Of a stretch of 20,000 nucleotides of DNA, positions 17,937-20,000 are shown in pieces. The position numbers were made by a program, and so were the translations under genes. Numbering within the stretch: position 1 is the stretch's first letter; every line of letters begins with the position of its first letter. The notes below the pieces were generated by a model. It was given only the letters and a program-made list of their open reading frames with translations. It searched no databases and was not told where the DNA came from. Where the stretch lies: NCBI GenBank assembly GCA_037367355.1, contig JAVSCG010000016.1:1-20000 (forward strand). Reading direction: 5' to 3'. This DNA is from Neoscytalidium dimidiatum (taxonomy: Eukaryota; Ascomycota; Dothideomycetes; Botryosphaeriales; Botryosphaeriaceae).

Positions 17937-20000
17937 ATATTCGATTCTAATAAACTACTCTACCTTAAAACTAACGTATTCGACTATACTATCGGCGCTA
18001 CTCTTAGCTAGCTAGACGATAAGAGAAGATTATACTCTATTACGTATTACTCTCGTAAAATATCACCCGCCGAACTTAATTACGAAATATACGATAAAGA
18101 ACTACTTACGATTATTATAGCGTTTAAAAAATAGCGATACTACCTTAAGGAAGCTAACTATAAAATTACGGTATATTCGGACTATAAGAACCTAGAATAC
18201 TTTATAATTACTAAGGTACTAAATAGAAGATAAGTACAATAGGCTAAATAACTAGCCCCCTTCTACTTTAAGATCTACTACCGTAAGGAAGAAGAAAACG
18301 GTAAGGCCGATATACTTAGCTAAAGAGCCGACTATATAGAAGGAAAACTAGATCTATTACTAGCGGTACTACGATAAAATAACGACGGTACGTTAAGTTC
18401 TAACCGCCCCTAAATTATTAAGGAATACGATCTATTCTAGAAGGAATAAATACTAGCACCTATTATAAGACTAGGAAACCCTATCGATAACGACGAGCCT
18501 CTAAGAGGCCTAATACCCGAATAAAAACCGGAGGATAAAGAAGAACTATAGGATAAGAAACTTATACTAATACCTAAAGAAACTACAAAGAAAGTAATAA
18601 ACGAAGAAGAAGATAATACCGCTACTTAGAAATAAATTATCTAAGGAAAATATAATAACGATCCGCTATTCTAAGAACTACTTTAACGAATAGGCACTCT
18701 AGAGTATAACGACCCTAACCTAGTCTAAGATTATAGAGGTAATATACTATTTCGCGGGAAAATCTACGTACCTATACCTCTACGTAAACGGCTAATAAAG
18801 AAATACTACGAATTTGTAGTCTACGGATACCTAGGAATAATAAGAATCTTAGAACGGCTTATAAGATACTTCTACTTTCCCCGAATAAAGAAAATAGTAG
18901 AGAAAGTTATCTAGGAATATAACAAATACGTAAAAAATAAGGTAGCGCGATATATACTATACGGATAACTATAGCTTATTATAGTACTAACTAAACCCTA
19001 GAAATTAGTTATAATAAACTTTATTACCGATCTACTAGTCTTAGTAGACTCCGTAACTAAAATACGATATAACGCTATTCTAGTTATCGTCGATCGTCTA
19101 ATAAAATAGGTATACTTCGTCCCTTATAATAAGAAAATCGGAGTAGAAGGCTATGCCTACCTCTTTCTTAGATACGTCTTTGCCTACTACGGAATACCTA
19201 AGGAACTAATTATAGACCGAGACCTATAATTTAGAGCTAAATTCTAGTAGACCTTAGTCTATAAGTTAGAAACTAAATATAAGATATTAATAATAGTATA
19301 CTCGTAAACCGACAAATAAATAGAACGAACTAACTAGACGCTAGAATAGTACTTAAGATTCTACCTAAACTATAAATAAAATAACTAGGTTAAACTTCTA
19401 CTATTAGCCTAATACGTATATAATAGTATATTAATAGAAGCTATATAAACTACGCTCTTCTACGCTAACTACGGATTCGACTCTACCGCCTTCGAAGAAC
19501 CCTAGATCTACGAAGTACTCGCCTAAAAAGCTATACTTAGAATAGACTAGCTACGCGAACTATACTAGGAACTAGCCTAAGATATTAAATTTACCGTATA
19601 CCGAATAGCTATATACTACGATAGACGGCGCTAGGCGTTGCCGCCCCTAAAGGAGGGGGATAAAGTCTAGCTCCTTAGAAAAAATATTAAAATAATACGA
19701 TCGAACGATAAATTAGACTATAAAAAAATCGGACCCTACTAAATTAAAAAAAAACTTTTATCTATTTCCTTTAAACTTAAATTACTAGAATAAGTAGGTA
19801 TATACCCGGTTTTCTATATCTCATTACTTAAACCTATATATAGCAACGCCGAACCTAACTTAGAACTTAAAATATACCTCGATAACGCCGATAAAGAATA
19901 GAACGTAGAGAAAATCCTAGATAGAGACTAGATTAACGGTTAATTTAAGTACCTTATTAAATAGGAAGAAGCGGATTCCGCTAGGAACTTATAGAAACTC
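17937..20000 (+). pseudogene. pol: Ty3/gypsy pol 3' part on plus strand: RNase H, integrase, start of chromodomain
   Basis: RNase H is readable from 17940: TNVFDYTIGATLS (Asn for the first catalytic Asp), SRKISPAELNYEIYDKELLT, VYSDYKNLEYFI and NGKADILS. Integrase follows: a zinc finger with ligands read as Tyr (YYEFVVYGYLG about 18805-18835; EYNKYVKNK about 18916), the core with INFITDL (Asn for Asp, about 19012), GIPKELIIDRDL (about 19190-19230, Asp intact) and IERTN (Glu, about 19320). Then come VYNSILIEAI, LFYANYGFDS, LPPLKEGDKV and FYISLLKPIYS. A partial chromodomain (NVEKILDRD, FKYLIK; 19896-19965) runs to the window end. Stops are TAG/TAA at Gln or Trp. RT is missing: the left edge coincides with the LTR end at 17936, so the inserted LTR element probably cut it. 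Confidence 0.9.

Overview
This window is a nest of LTR retrotransposons from a filamentous ascomycete (Pezizomycotina-type) genome. Nearly all of it has been mutated by repeat-induced point mutation (RIP). From about 1963 to 20000 the dinucleotides CA and TG are almost absent while TA, CG and CC are common. That pattern is the result of saturating CpA-to-TpA change on both strands. It explains why long open reading frames vanish: Gln and Trp codons became TAG/TAA, ATG became ATA, and Cys and His codons became Tyr codons. The reading frames of Ty3/gypsy elements are still easy to follow if TAG/TAA is read as a former Gln or Trp.

Layout. (1) 1-1962, minus strand: the 5' end of a Ty3/gypsy element that largely escaped RIP, with a 385-bp LTR (1578-1962), a primer-binding site, gag with a CCHC zinc knuckle, and the start of the protease. 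(2) 2266-3116, plus strand: a RIP-degraded, apparently intron-containing gene of unknown function. (3) 3481-5842 and 13807-16865, minus strand: an older chromodomain-bearing Ty3/gypsy element, split inside its reverse transcriptase by (4) 5843-13806, a complete 7,964-bp minus-strand chromovirus-like element. This inner element has LTRs of 659 and 686 bp, a 5-bp target duplication (ATTAA), gag, PR, RT, RNase H, IN and chromodomain. Between its chromodomain and 3' LTR it carries an extra plus-strand reading frame (6603-7353). (5) 16866-17936: a second, heavily RIPped copy of the 5' end of the element in (1), again with a 385-bp LTR. (6) 17937-20000: RNase H, integrase and the start of a chromodomain of a further Ty3/gypsy element, on the plus strand and cut at its left edge exactly at the LTR end of (5).

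History inferred from the nesting: the outer element came first, the inner element landed in its RT, and RIP then acted across the block. The copy at 1-1962 arrived later or otherwise escaped RIP, because the change from RIPped to normal base composition falls exactly at its LTR terminus. The most interesting points are the extra antisense gene of the inner element, the self-priming arrangement (PBS complementary to the predicted transcript start) shared by two LTR families, the intron-bearing gene relic, and the natural before/after pair of RIP copies.
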